Assembly (NCBI RefSeq): GCF_022808175.1
Contig: NZ_JALGBX010000025.1
Coordinates: 62,001 to 126,000 of the forward strand
Direction of reading: 5' to 3'
Length of the DNA: 64,000 bases
From: Streptomyces sp. AP-93
GTDB lineage: Bacteria; Actinomycetota; Actinomycetes; Streptomycetales; Streptomycetaceae
Part shown: positions 43,504 through 51,879 of the stretch, piece by piece
Layout of the letters: each line of letters opens with the position of its first letter
Position numbering within the stretch: the stretch's first letter is position 1
Notes under the pieces: generated by a model
The model's database searches: none
What the model saw: the letters and a program-made list of their open reading frames with translations, nothing else
Told to the model about the DNA's origin: nothing
Position numbers and translations under genes: made by a program

Positions 43504-44253
43504 GTGAACGGACCCGGTATTCAGCTCACCCTCGCCCCCGAACTGCACGTGTTCGCCGCGCCCGCGCGCCGCGGCACCCACGTACCGACGACCACCGACG
43601 GCGTCTCCAGCCTCGGCCACGTCGTCGAATCGGCCGGCGTCCCGCTCACCGAAGTCGGCCGGATCCTCGTCGACGGCGCCGAGACGCCCCTCGCCCACGT
43701 GCCCCGGGCCGGCGAATCCGTGGAGGTCTTCGGCGTCGACCGCCCACAGCACCTCCCCGGCGTCCCCGGGACCACGCCGCTGCGCTTCCTCCTCGACGTC
43801 CACCTCGGCACCCTCGCCCGCCGCCTGCGACTGCTGGGCGTCGACGCGGCGTACGAGAACGAGGACATCGGCGACCCCGCCCTGGCCACCCGCTCCGCCG
43901 CCGAGCAGCGCGTCCTGCTCTCCCGCGACCGCGGACTGCTGCGCCGCCGCGAGCTGTTCGCCGGCGCGTACGTCTACAGCACCAACCCCGACGAGCAGGT
44001 CCGCGACGTCCTGGGCCGGTTCGCCCCGGCCCTCGCGCCGTGGACCCGCTGCACCGCGTGCAACGGCACCCTGCGCGAGGCCGACAAGGACAGCGTCGGC
44101 GACAAGCTGGAGGGCGGCACGCAGCGCTCGTACGACGTCTTCGCGCAGTGCGCCGACTGCGAGCGCGTCTACTGGCGCGGCGCCCACCACGCCCGGCTGG
44201 AGCGGATCGTCGACGAGGCCGTGGCCGAGTTCGGCGGCGTCGGCACCCCGTAG
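43504..44253 (+). CDS. Mut7-C RNAse-domain protein
   Basis: A 249-aa protein with an N-terminal ubiquitin-like Mut7-C_ub domain (about 1-85) and a C-terminal Mut7-C RNAse domain (PF01927) related to PIN nucleases. Features are FLLDVHLGTLARRLRLLGVDAAYE, the acidic LLSRDRGLL, and a zinc ribbon of CTAC and CADC. Prokaryotic members are probably RNases of unknown target. GTG at 43504. A tandem-repeat array lies downstream. Confidence 0.85.
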   Translation: MNGPGIQLTLAPELHVFAAPARRGTHVPTTTDGVSSLGHVVESAGVPLTEVGRILVDGAETPLAHVPRAGESVEVFGVDRPQHLPGVPGTTPLRFLLDVHLGTLARRLRLLGVDAAYENEDIGDPALATRSAAEQRVLLSRDRGLLRRRELFAGAYVYSTNPDEQVRDVLGRFAPALAPWTRCTACNGTLREADKDSVGDKLEGGTQRSYDVFAQCADCERVYWRGAHHARLERIVDEAVAEFGGVGTP

Positions 44254-44320
44254 CCGCGCACGCGCCGGGCACGCACACGTACGGGCACGCGGGCGGCGTT
44301 CCGTACGCGGCCTGCGCGCC

Positions 44321-44448
44321 AGACCCCAGCCGGGCCGGAGCGCAGCCAGGTCAGACCCCAACCGGGCCAGACCGCAGCCAGGCCAGACCCCAGCCGGGCC
44401 GGACCCCAACCGGGCCAGACCGCAGCCAGGCCAGACCGCAGCCGCGCC
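44321..44448. repeat. Eight tandem 16-bp repeats
   Basis: Units are variants of agaccccagccgggcc, agaccgcagccaggcc and similar, exactly 16 bp each, from 44321. Two degenerate units (aatccgcagccggggc, aatccccagccgcgtc) follow near 44474-44505. Sixteen is not a multiple of three and no gene spans the array, so it is not a coding repeat. Confidence 0.85.
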
Positions 44449-44503
44449 GGGCCCCGTACACGGCCTACGGGCCAATCCGCAGCCGGGGCAATCCCCAGCC
44501 GCG

Positions 44504-45010
44504 TCAGAACGCGTACGTGTCCCCCGTGTCCAGGGCCAGCACCACGTGCTCGTTGTTGGTGTGGTTCCGGTCGGTCGCGCCGCCGTTCCACCACGTGTCG
44601 ACCCGCACCACCACCTCCGCGGCCGGCTCCTTCAGCCGCAGCACCAGCCCGATGTGCCGCCCCCGCCCGCGCAGCGGCAGCTCCCCGGTCTCGCACACCA
44701 CCTCGCGCAGCCCGGCCCGCGCGCAGCCCTCCGCCAGCTCCTGCCGGTCCGCGAGGTCGGCCGACAGGCGCAGCCGTACGGTCGCGTTCACCAGGGCGGA
44801 CGGCCCCTCGTTCTCCGGGACCAGCAGGATCCGCAGCCGGCCCCCGGTCAGGGCGACCCGCCCGTGATAGGCCACATCGGCCTCGGCCTCGGGTCCGGCC
44901 TCGGGACCGGGACCGGACCCGGCGCGGGCGCTCCCCACACCGCTGCCCAGCCCGCCGAGCAGCACCAGCAGCCCGGCCATCACCACACTCCGTACGGCAC
45001 CTCGGCGCAC
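44504..45010 (-). CDS. Secreted protein of unknown function
   Basis: A 168-aa protein with a signal peptide (RRGAVRSVVMAGLLVLLGGL core, ARA cleavage) and a beta-rich domain with two Cys (EGCARAGLREVVC) and many charged strands ending NEHVVLALDTGDTYAF, resembling Ig-like or CARDB-type folds. No catalytic motif. GTG at 45010 has ggagg 7 bases upstream. The tandem-repeat array lies immediately past its stop. Confidence 0.65.
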   Translation of the reverse strand: MRRGAVRSVVMAGLLVLLGGLGSGVGSARAGSGPGPEAGPEAEADVAYHGRVALTGGRLRILLVPENEGPSALVNATVRLRLSADLADRQELAEGCARAGLREVVCETGELPLRGRGRHIGLVLRLKEPAAEVVVRVDTWWNGGATDRNHTNNEHVVLALDTGDTYAF

Positions 45011-45202
45011 GAGACCACCTCCACGCGCGGACGCTAGCCCTCCCACCCATCCGATGGTCGGACCATCACACGAACGAGGGCGAGCCTTCGTCCGCCTCGC
45101 CCGCACGGCCGTGATCACGCACGCCCCGCGCGGCCGGTGACCTGCGCGGCGACCCGCCTATGCTGGCCAGTACTCACCCGTACGAACGCACGAGGAGCCA
45201 GC

Positions 45203-45964
45203 ATGAGCACGGCCACCCGAACCGCCGTAGTCACCGGCGCGAGCAGCGGCATCGGCGCGGCCACCGCCCGGCAGCTCGCCGCGGCCGGCTACCACGTCGT
45301 CCTCACCGCCCGCCGCAAGGACCGCATCGAGGCCCTCGCCGCCGAGATCACGGCGTCCGGCCACTCCGCGACCGCCCACGCCCTCGACGTCACCGACCGA
45401 GCCGCCGTCGACGCCCTCGCCGCCTCCCTCGACCGCTGCGACGTGCTCGTCAACAACGCCGGCGGCGCCATCGGAGCCGACCCCGTGGCCACCGGCGACC
45501 CCGCCGACTGGCGCACCATGTACGAGGTCAACGTCATCGGCACGCTCCACGTCACCCAGGCCCTGCTCCCGGCCCTGACCGCCTCGGGCGACGGCACGGT
45601 GGTCATCCTCTCCTCCACCGCCGGCCACGCCACGTACGAGGGCGGCGCCGGTTACGTGGCCGCCAAGAACGGCGCCCGCGTCCTCGCCGAGACCCTCCGC
45701 CTGGAGATCGTCGGCCAGCCCGTCCGCGTCATCGAGATCGCCCCCGGCCTGGTCAAGACCGAGGAGTTCGCGAAGACCCGCTTCCGCGGCGACGCCGAAC
45801 GGGCGGAGAAGGTCTACGCCGGCGTGGCCGAGCCCCTCTCCGCCGACGACGTGGCCGACACCATCACCTGGGCGGTGACCCGTCCCAGCCACGTCAACAT
45901 CGACCTCCTGGTGGTCCGCCCCCGCGCCCAGGCCTCGAACACGAAGCTCCACCGCGAGCTGTAG
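45203..45964 (+). CDS. Short-chain dehydrogenase/reductase
   Basis: A 253-aa NAD(P)-dependent oxidoreductase of the classical SDR type. TGASSGIGAAT binds the cofactor near residue 12, NNAG stabilises the sheet, and the catalytic Ser (ILSSTAGH) and YVAAK are present. The basic TARRKDR after the second strand suggests NADPH. It resembles serine/3-hydroxy acid dehydrogenases (YdfG-like). The ATG has aggag 7 bases upstream. Substrate unknown. It ends 9 bp from the convergent deacetylase gene. Confidence 0.87.
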   Translation: MSTATRTAVVTGASSGIGAATARQLAAAGYHVVLTARRKDRIEALAAEITASGHSATAHALDVTDRAAVDALAASLDRCDVLVNNAGGAIGADPVATGDPADWRTMYEVNVIGTLHVTQALLPALTASGDGTVVILSSTAGHATYEGGAGYVAAKNGARVLAETLRLEIVGQPVRVIEIAPGLVKTEEFAKTRFRGDAERAEKVYAGVAEPLSADDVADTITWAVTRPSHVNIDLLVVRPRAQASNTKLHREL

Positions 45965-45973
45965 TCGCCGTAG

Positions 45974-46696
45974 TTACTGCACCAACCCGGCACTCTTCAG
46001 GTGCGGCATCAAGGCCGCCGGCTTCAGCCCGGCGGCCTTCGCCGCGTCCAGGGCCCGCTTCAGGTCCGCGCCGAGCGTCGGCGTGAAGTGCAGCAGCACG
46101 ATGTCCCCGGCCTGCAACTGCGGCGTGGCCGGCGTCTCGCTCCACGTCGTGAAGTCGTGCGTCCACGTGATCAGCGCCTTGACCCCGCACGCCTTGGCGG
46201 CCAGCCGCACGTCGTCGTTGACGGCCCCGTACGGCGGCCGCAGCAGCTTCGGCTCCCGCCCGAAGGTCGCGGCGACCTGCTCCCCGGCCCCGCACACCTC
46301 GGCGTCCTTCCCGGCGGCGTCGAGCGTCGTCAGGTCAGGATGATTGACGGTGTGGTTCTCCACGTTCACCGCCCGCCCCTGCGCGACGAGCTGGGTGAAG
46401 TACTGGGTGTCGTACGAGGTCGCCCCGGGCAGCAGGAACAACGAGGCCGGAACCCTCTGCTCAACGAGCGTCTGCGCGACGGCGGGATCGTGCACCCACC
46501 CGTCGTCGATCGTAATGAACACGACCTTCTCACTGGTCGGCACGTGCGACACGACGGGCGGCAGCCCCACGGCCCGCGAGCCCGCGGCAGCGGCCGGAGC
46601 AGCGGCCTCGGACCCGGCGGCACCTGCTGCCTGAGCGGCACCAACGGTGAGCGACAACGACGCGAGCGCGGCAAGAACCACGCGAGATCTCCACAT
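45974..46696 (-). CDS. Secreted polysaccharide deacetylase (NodB family)
   Basis: A 240-aa secreted carbohydrate esterase family 4 enzyme. Signal peptide first (LAALASLSLTVGAAQA), then motif 1 TIDDG with catalytic and metal Asp, motif 2 HTVNH with metal His, and RPPYG as motif 3. Unlike the homologue at 34947-36209 it retains a canonical site, so it should remove acetyl groups from peptidoglycan or chitin-like polymers. ATG at 46696 has aaggtg 8 bases upstream. Confidence 0.88.
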   Translation of the reverse strand: MWRSRVVLAALASLSLTVGAAQAAGAAGSEAAAPAAAAGSRAVGLPPVVSHVPTSEKVVFITIDDGWVHDPAVAQTLVEQRVPASLFLLPGATSYDTQYFTQLVAQGRAVNVENHTVNHPDLTTLDAAGKDAEVCGAGEQVAATFGREPKLLRPPYGAVNDDVRLAAKACGVKALITWTHDFTTWSETPATPQLQAGDIVLLHFTPTLGADLKRALDAAKAAGLKPAALMPHLKSAGLVQ

Positions 46697-46903
46697 GCCG
46701 CACACCTTGGTCTAGACCAACTCCCAGCGTCAAGCCCCCGGACGCCGACTCCCTCCAGCCGAATCCACCTGCGCCTTAACGGAGTTGACGACTCCGGCCG
46801 CCCGGCGGGCCGGATGTGCCCGTACGGGTGAAGTCGAGCGAAATGTCAGCGACCGCGACCACACCCCTGAAGCGTGAGCCGCGAGAAGGAGGCACCCACG
46901 CCC

Positions 46904-47470
46904 ATGCCCCACCACAGGACCCCGATCGCGGAAGCCGCCGACCACCTCTCCAGGGAACTCCCCGGCCACCGAGTGGAGATCCTCCTGGGGAGGCTCACTG
47001 CTGCACCACCAGCCGACGGGCGGCACGCCCGGACCCTGACCCGGCTCACCGTGGCCTTCCACGAGGCCGGAACCGAGAAGGCGGGCCTGCAAGTCCTCCA
47101 GGGCATCGGCATTTCACTTCCCACCGGCGAGAACGACTACGCGGTCCCGGACTTCTCTCTCGTCGAGGCCGACTTCCTTGACCACGAGGTCACGAAGAAC
47201 CGCTTCCGACCCGATGCCTTCCGCATGATCCTGGAGATCGCCTCCTCGAACTGGGCGAACGACACCGGCACCAAGGTGGAGAGCTACGCCCGGGCCGATG
47301 TCCCCGTCTACGCCATCGCCGACCGCCGACACGACGAAGTCGTGATCCACACGGACCCTCGCGCCACGAGCTACCGCCTGCACAGAACCTTCAAGCGCGG
47401 CATGACGCTCCCCCTCCCCGACCACCTCGGGGTGACCCTCGAACTGCCGGTGGACATGCTCCTCGACTGA
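46904..47470 (+). CDS. Uma2-family (DUF820) nuclease-like protein
   Basis: 188 aa with the PD-(D/E)xK-type pattern VPDFSLVEADFLD, then MILEIASSNWANDTGTKVESYARADVPVYAIADR. It has an N-terminal helix and RLTAAPPADG before it. Same family as the gene at 23123-23689; function of the family is not established. ATG at 46904 has aggagg 11 bases upstream; a GTG at 46874 is an alternative start. Confidence 0.82.
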   Translation: MPHHRTPIAEAADHLSRELPGHRVEILLGRLTAAPPADGRHARTLTRLTVAFHEAGTEKAGLQVLQGIGISLPTGENDYAVPDFSLVEADFLDHEVTKNRFRPDAFRMILEIASSNWANDTGTKVESYARADVPVYAIADRRHDEVVIHTDPRATSYRLHRTFKRGMTLPLPDHLGVTLELPVDMLLD

Positions 47471-47597
47471 CGGCTTCACGCCGCCGAATTCATCACGCCT
47501 CACCGACATGTGACACTCCACCATGCGTTCGAGTGAAGCCCCTCCGGAAGGCCCCAAGTCGCCTGAATTCACACCTAGGTTCGGTGGCAACAGAAAC

Positions 47598-47633
47598 GGC
47601 CCCCGCCCGGGATGGCAGTCCCGGCCGAGGGCC
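47598..47633 (+). other. Leader hairpin before the homing endonuclease
   Basis: Arms ggcccccgcccggga and tcccggccgagggcc pair over 13 of 15 positions around a 6-nt loop. The hairpin ends 28 bp before the homing endonuclease ATG. It may limit read-through or translation; a conserved leader hairpin is inferred only. Confidence 0.45.
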
Positions 47634-47660
47634 TCACCGACAAGGGAAAAGGACTCCCTC

Positions 47661-48479
47661 ATGGCTGATCAGGACCCTAGCGCCCCCGCGCGCTTCATGG
47701 ACCTCGAAGACCCCCGCTACGCCTACATGTTCGGCTTCCTCCAGGCCGACGGGCACCTGTCCCAACAGAGCCGTCAGCGCGGCCGCCTCGCGGTGGAGCT
47801 GAACGTACGAGACATCCACATCCTCCGCGAGTTCCAGCAGCTCACGCCCTACAACAGCTCCATCACCGAGCGCGTCCGCAGCACGAACTTCGCCGAGACG
47901 ATCCACTCGGCAACCTGGTCCGTCCACTCCCTCGAAGCAAGGACGATCGTCAACGAGCTAGGGATCCCCTACGGGAAGAAGTCCCTCGGCATCAAGCCAC
48001 CCCGGACGGACTTCTCGCGCCGCGACTATCTCCGCGGAGTCATCGACGCGGACGGCTCTCTCGGCTGGGTGGCAAGCGGAGTTCCGTACTTGTCGCTGAC
48101 ATCGGCGAGCACGGCTATTGCCGCCTACCTCTGCCACTACGGCAAGAAGATCACCGGAAAGCAGCGCATCACCTCACGCAACAAGCGAGATGGCGTCTAC
48201 AACGTCTGCTACTACAGCGAGACGGCACAACAACTCGCCGCGCACTTCTACTACGACGGCTGCCTCGCCCTCGCGAGCAAGTACGGGAGGGCGGAGGCGA
48301 TCCAGACCTGGGTACGCCCCTCAGACATGAAGGTCGCCTCGCCGCGCCGCCCCTGGACCGCACGGGAAGATCAGGAACTGCTGCGGCTGAACGACCCCGC
48401 CGCCGCCAGCATCGCCCTGGACCGCACCAAGAAGGGCTGCGCTCTGCGACTGTGGCGCCTGCAAACCGGACGGATCTAA
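47661..48479 (+). CDS. Free-standing LAGLIDADG homing endonuclease
   Basis: A 272-aa protein with two LAGLIDADG motifs, YMFGFLQADGHL near residue 22 and YLRGVIDADGSL near residue 120, about 100 residues apart as in monomeric two-motif enzymes. Basic patches and a C-terminal HTH-like tail (RRPWTAREDQELLRLN) may bind DNA. There is no intron or intein around it: the gene stands alone between a Uma2 gene and convergent rtcB. It probably cleaves a specific site nearby and spreads by gene conversion. ATG has aagga 8 bases upstream. Confidence 0.82.
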   Translation: MADQDPSAPARFMDLEDPRYAYMFGFLQADGHLSQQSRQRGRLAVELNVRDIHILREFQQLTPYNSSITERVRSTNFAETIHSATWSVHSLEARTIVNELGIPYGKKSLGIKPPRTDFSRRDYLRGVIDADGSLGWVASGVPYLSLTSASTAIAAYLCHYGKKITGKQRITSRNKRDGVYNVCYYSETAQQLAAHFYYDGCLALASKYGRAEAIQTWVRPSDMKVASPRRPWTAREDQELLRLNDPAAASIALDRTKKGCALRLWRLQTGRI

Positions 48480-48480
48480 A

Positions 48481-48541
48481 CGTGAGGTAGCGGAGAGGCC
48501 CGGACCGCCGCAGACGGTCCGGGCCTCTCCGCTACCTCACG
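48481..48541. terminator. Strong bidirectional terminator
   Basis: A 27-bp perfect stem (left arm starting cgtgaggtagcggagaggcc, 48481-48507) with a 7-nt loop, between the convergent homing endonuclease and rtcB genes. Confidence 0.9.
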
Positions 48542-48545
48542 CCTG

Positions 48546-49739
48546 TCAGCCCTTCACACAGATGACCTGCTTCAGCTTCGCCACGACCTCGACGAGGTCC
48601 GTCTGCTGGTCGATGACCTGCTCGATCGACTTGTACGCGCCCGGGATCTCATCCACGACGCCCGAGTCCTTGCGACACTCAACACCCTTGGTCTGCTCGG
48701 CCAGATCCTTCGCCGAGAACCGCTTCTTCGCCGCCGTCCGGCTCATCTTCCGGCCCGCGCCGTGCGAGGCCGAGTTGAAGGACTTCTCGTTTCCGAGACC
48801 CTTCACGATGTACGAGCCCGTGCCCATGGAGCCCGGAATGATCCCGTAGTCACCGCTGCCGGCGCGGATCGCTCCCTTCCGGGTGACCAGCAGGTCCATG
48901 CCGTCATACCGCTCCTCCGCCACGTAGTTGTGGTGGCAGCTGATCTCCTGCTCGAAGGAGACCTTGGCCTTGCGGAACGCCTTGCGGATCACTTCCTTCG
49001 ACAGGCTCATCATCACGGCACGGTTGTACTTGGCGTACTCCTGCGCCCAGAAGAGGTCCTCCCGGTACGCCCGCATCTCGGGCGTGGCGGCGAGGAACAC
49101 CGCGAGGTCCCGGTCAACCAGTCCCTGGTTGTGCGAAAGTCCGCGGGCCACCCCGATGTGGAAGTCGGCCAGCTCGTTTCCGATGTTCCGAGAGCCCGAG
49201 TGCAGCATGATCCACACCGAATCGGACATATCGACACAGAGTTCCCAAAAGTGATCACCTCCGCCCATAGTGCCCAATTGCCGCATGGCGCGCTCGTGAC
49301 GGAACTTCACAGCATCCGCGAGGTAGTCGACCCGCTCCCACAGATCCCCGAACCCCCGGTCCGAGAACCCGTACAGCCGCCCCGGATCCACCGCCTCCCG
49401 GTGCATCCCCGCCCCCACCGGGATCGCCTTCTCGATCTGCGAGCGCAGGCCCGACAGGTCCCCCGGGAGGTCGTTCGCGGTCAGCGAGGTCTTCACCGCC
49501 GACATGCCGCAGCCGATGTCCACGCCCACCGCCGCCGGGCAGACCGCGTCCTTCATGGCGATGACCGAGCCGACCGTCGCGCCCTTGCCGTAGTGCACGT
49601 CGGGCATAACGGCGAGGCCCTTGATCCAGGGAAGGCCGGCGGTGTTCTGGAGCTGGCGCATCGCGCTGTCCTCGACCGACGCCGGGTCGGTCCACATCCG
49701 GATCGGGACGTTCGCCCCGGGCACCTCTACATACGACAT
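48546..49739 (-). CDS. rtcB: RNA ligase RtcB
   Basis: GTP-dependent RNA 2',3'-cyclic phosphate/5'-OH ligase for RNA repair or tRNA splicing. Metal- and guanylate-binding motifs are PDVHYGKGATVGSV, DIGCGM, GGGDHFWELC, LHSGSRNIG and SASHGAGR, the last with the guanylated His. 397 aa, so no intein. Its closest type is the shorter RtcB3-like branch in which the GGGNHF motif has Asp. Codons from about 49226 to 49290, over GGGDHFWELC, are unusually A/T-ending for the gene. ATG at 49739. Archease and RtcA are not nearby. Confidence 0.9.
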   Translation of the reverse strand: MSYVEVPGANVPIRMWTDPASVEDSAMRQLQNTAGLPWIKGLAVMPDVHYGKGATVGSVIAMKDAVCPAAVGVDIGCGMSAVKTSLTANDLPGDLSGLRSQIEKAIPVGAGMHREAVDPGRLYGFSDRGFGDLWERVDYLADAVKFRHERAMRQLGTMGGGDHFWELCVDMSDSVWIMLHSGSRNIGNELADFHIGVARGLSHNQGLVDRDLAVFLAATPEMRAYREDLFWAQEYAKYNRAVMMSLSKEVIRKAFRKAKVSFEQEISCHHNYVAEERYDGMDLLVTRKGAIRAGSGDYGIIPGSMGTGSYIVKGLGNEKSFNSASHGAGRKMSRTAAKKRFSAKDLAEQTKGVECRKDSGVVDEIPGAYKSIEQVIDQQTDLVEVVAKLKQVICVKG

Positions 49740-49910
49740 TTTGACCTCAACACCCCGTTAACCGCAGAACAGTCTCCATACGCAAAAAGCCTCGCTCATG
49801 GCCTCAAATACGACATGAGACCGGCGCCGGCACCAGCGTGTGCGATAGACATTGTGTCCATCCGCGCCCAAGCCGCGGCAACGCATTTTCCCGAAGGGAG
49901 CCGGTGGAAC

Positions 49911-50777
49911 GTGCAGCGCAAGACGGTACGAGTACGTGGAGTCCTGCCAGCCATCGCGATGCTCGCCGCCCTCACGGCCGGCCTCACCGCCTGCACCGAC
50001 GGCGGCGGCGGAATCGGAACCACCAGCGACGCGAAGGCCGGAGCGAACGCCGGTACGGTGGCCCAGCCCGGCAAGTACCGCAGCCTGCCCATGCCCTGCA
50101 AGGCCGCCGCCGACACCAAGAAGGTCAAGGCGATGCTCCCGGCCGCCGAGGGCCTCGCACCCGAGGCGCTCGAAGCGCTCTACGCCGGGGTCGCGGACGC
50201 CTCGTACGACGCCGACCGGCGCGTCGGCTGCCGCTGGACCGCGCAGACGCCGACCGAGACCCGGCTGCTGTCGGTGGACTTCGAGCGCGTGGTCTCGTAC
50301 GACCGGGCCACCACGAGCGACGACGACAAGGCGCGGCAGGTCTACGGCCGCAAGCTCACCGCCGCCAACCTGCCCGTCCCGGGGCCGTCGGCGAGCCCGA
50401 CGCCGTCCGGGACCGGGGCACCGACACCCGGGGCCCCCGGCGCGACGCCGAGCCCCGCGCCCACGCCGAGCACGGGTGCGGGCAGCACCAGCCCGAGTGC
50501 GAGTACGAGTACGAGCCCCTCCGCCCCGCCCGAGCTCGGCTCCCGCGTCCTCGAAGGGCTCGGCGACGAGGCCTTCCTCGACGACAAGCTCGCCGCCGCC
50601 GGCGCCACCGCCGCGCAGGCGCGCACGGTCCGCATTGTGTTCCGTACCTCGAATGTCATCGTCACCGTCGCGTACAGCGTTCAGCCCGCGCTCCCCGGCA
50701 CGGTCCCGCCGAGCGGTGAAACCCAGGACAGGGCACGGCAGTTGGCGCAGGCGCTCGTGGAGCGGTTCGACGACTAG
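49911..50777 (+). CDS. Lipoprotein of DUF3558-like type
   Basis: A 288-aa lipoprotein with signal peptide and LTAC lipobox. The Cys-containing domain has PMPCKAAADTKKVKAML and GCRWTAQTP, matching the pattern of paired actinobacterial lipoproteins (DUF3558-like). A Pro/Ser/Thr/Gly-rich insert splits it before the C-terminal VIVTVAYSVQPALPG segment. GTG at 49911 has ggag 10 bases upstream. The next gene encodes a related lipoprotein, so the two arose by duplication or act together. Function unknown. Confidence 0.75.
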   Translation: MQRKTVRVRGVLPAIAMLAALTAGLTACTDGGGGIGTTSDAKAGANAGTVAQPGKYRSLPMPCKAAADTKKVKAMLPAAEGLAPEALEALYAGVADASYDADRRVGCRWTAQTPTETRLLSVDFERVVSYDRATTSDDDKARQVYGRKLTAANLPVPGPSASPTPSGTGAPTPGAPGATPSPAPTPSTGAGSTSPSASTSTSPSAPPELGSRVLEGLGDEAFLDDKLAAAGATAAQARTVRIVFRTSNVIVTVAYSVQPALPGTVPPSGETQDRARQLAQALVERFDD

Positions 50778-50933
50778 CCGGTCCCGCCCCAGGGGGGCGC
50801 GCGGGCCCGTCGTGACGGCGCGCACAGCAGCCGGGCGCCGGGTCGGGCTACCGTTGCTCGGGTCCCGCGCCCCGTAAGACCCGTAAGAGGGGCCACACGA
50901 GCCCGCACGAAGACCCACAACGTTGAAGGAATC

Positions 50934-51746
50934 ATGCACCGATCAGCCTCGCGCCTCACCCGCGTCCTCGCCTGCGCAGCCGTCCCGGTGATCCTCACGG
51001 TCGCCGGCTGCTCGTCCGACTCGGGCGAGAAGTCGGGCGCCGACAGCGGCAAGAAGTCCGGAGCGTCCTCGTCCTCCGCCCAGCCGAGCTCCAAGCCCTC
51101 CGAGGAGGCGCTGGAGAAGGCCGTGTACGCCACGCTGCCGGAGCCGTGCAAGGTGGTCGCCGCGAAGACCATCGAGTCGATCGTCCCGAAGGCGAAGGAC
51201 GCGGGCGGCACCGCCGCCAAGTCCAACGACCTCACCAGCCGTGCCACCTGCACCTGGAACGGTCTGGACGAGGCCGGCCTGAAGGGCTCGCAGTACCGCT
51301 GGCTCTCGGTCTCCCTGGTCCGCTACGACTCCCTCGCCTCGGTCGGCACCGGCACCAAGCGCGCCGAGGACGAGTACGCCAAGCAGGTCGAGAAGGCGAA
51401 GACCGTCGAGGGCGCGGAGAACGTGAAGCCGGCGGAGGCGGGCGGCATCGGCGACCAGGCCACCTCCGTCACCTTCACCACCAAGAAGGACGGCGACTTC
51501 TTCAACACCTCGGTCATCGCCCGCACGCACAACGTCGTCATCACCCTCGACTACAACGGCACGGCCTACGAGGGCGCGGCCGCTCCTGACCAGGCCAAGC
51601 TGCTCCAGGACGCCATCGCGGCGACGAAGGAGACCGTCGCCGCGGTCGCGGCCACCAACGAGGCGAAGCAGCCCGAGCAGTCGGCGCAGCCGGAGCAGTC
51701 GGCCCAGCCCGGGCAGCCGGCTTCACCCTCGCCTTCGAACTCCTAG
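50934..51746 (+). CDS. Lipoprotein of DUF3558-like type, second copy
   Basis: A 270-aa lipoprotein with LTVAGC lipobox, a Ser/Lys-rich linker and a domain with LPEPCKVVAAKTIESIVPKA and ATCTWNGLDE that mirrors the upstream protein. The C-terminus is a Gln/Pro/Ala repeat (EQSAQP). It follows 156 bp after its paralogue in the same orientation, with gaagga before the ATG. Function unknown. Confidence 0.75.
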   Translation: MHRSASRLTRVLACAAVPVILTVAGCSSDSGEKSGADSGKKSGASSSSAQPSSKPSEEALEKAVYATLPEPCKVVAAKTIESIVPKAKDAGGTAAKSNDLTSRATCTWNGLDEAGLKGSQYRWLSVSLVRYDSLASVGTGTKRAEDEYAKQVEKAKTVEGAENVKPAEAGGIGDQATSVTFTTKKDGDFFNTSVIARTHNVVITLDYNGTAYEGAAAPDQAKLLQDAIAATKETVAAVAATNEAKQPEQSAQPEQSAQPGQPASPSPSNS

Positions 51747-51767
51747 GACGTCAGGGCGCACTGCGCC

Positions 51768-51814
51768 GTCGGCGGTCCGGGCGGAGCCCCGCGCCCCGGT
51801 TCCGGACCGCCGAC
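51768..51814. terminator. Terminator after the lipoprotein pair
   Basis: A 13-bp perfect stem (gtcggcggtccgg / ccggaccgccgac) with a 21-nt loop after the second lipoprotein stop. Confidence 0.65.
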
Positions 51815-51879
51815 GTCCCTTTCCCCGTACGCGCGTACGCTGTGCCCTGCCGTAGCTCGACAAGGGGAGGGGATCGCGG

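Noticed and set aside
44321..44448. CRISPR array
   Set aside because: The 16-bp units are contiguous with no spacers and no cas genes are present.
48546..49739. Intein within rtcB, given the nearby homing endonuclease
   Set aside because: The rtcB frame is uninterrupted at a normal 397 aa with all motifs contiguous.
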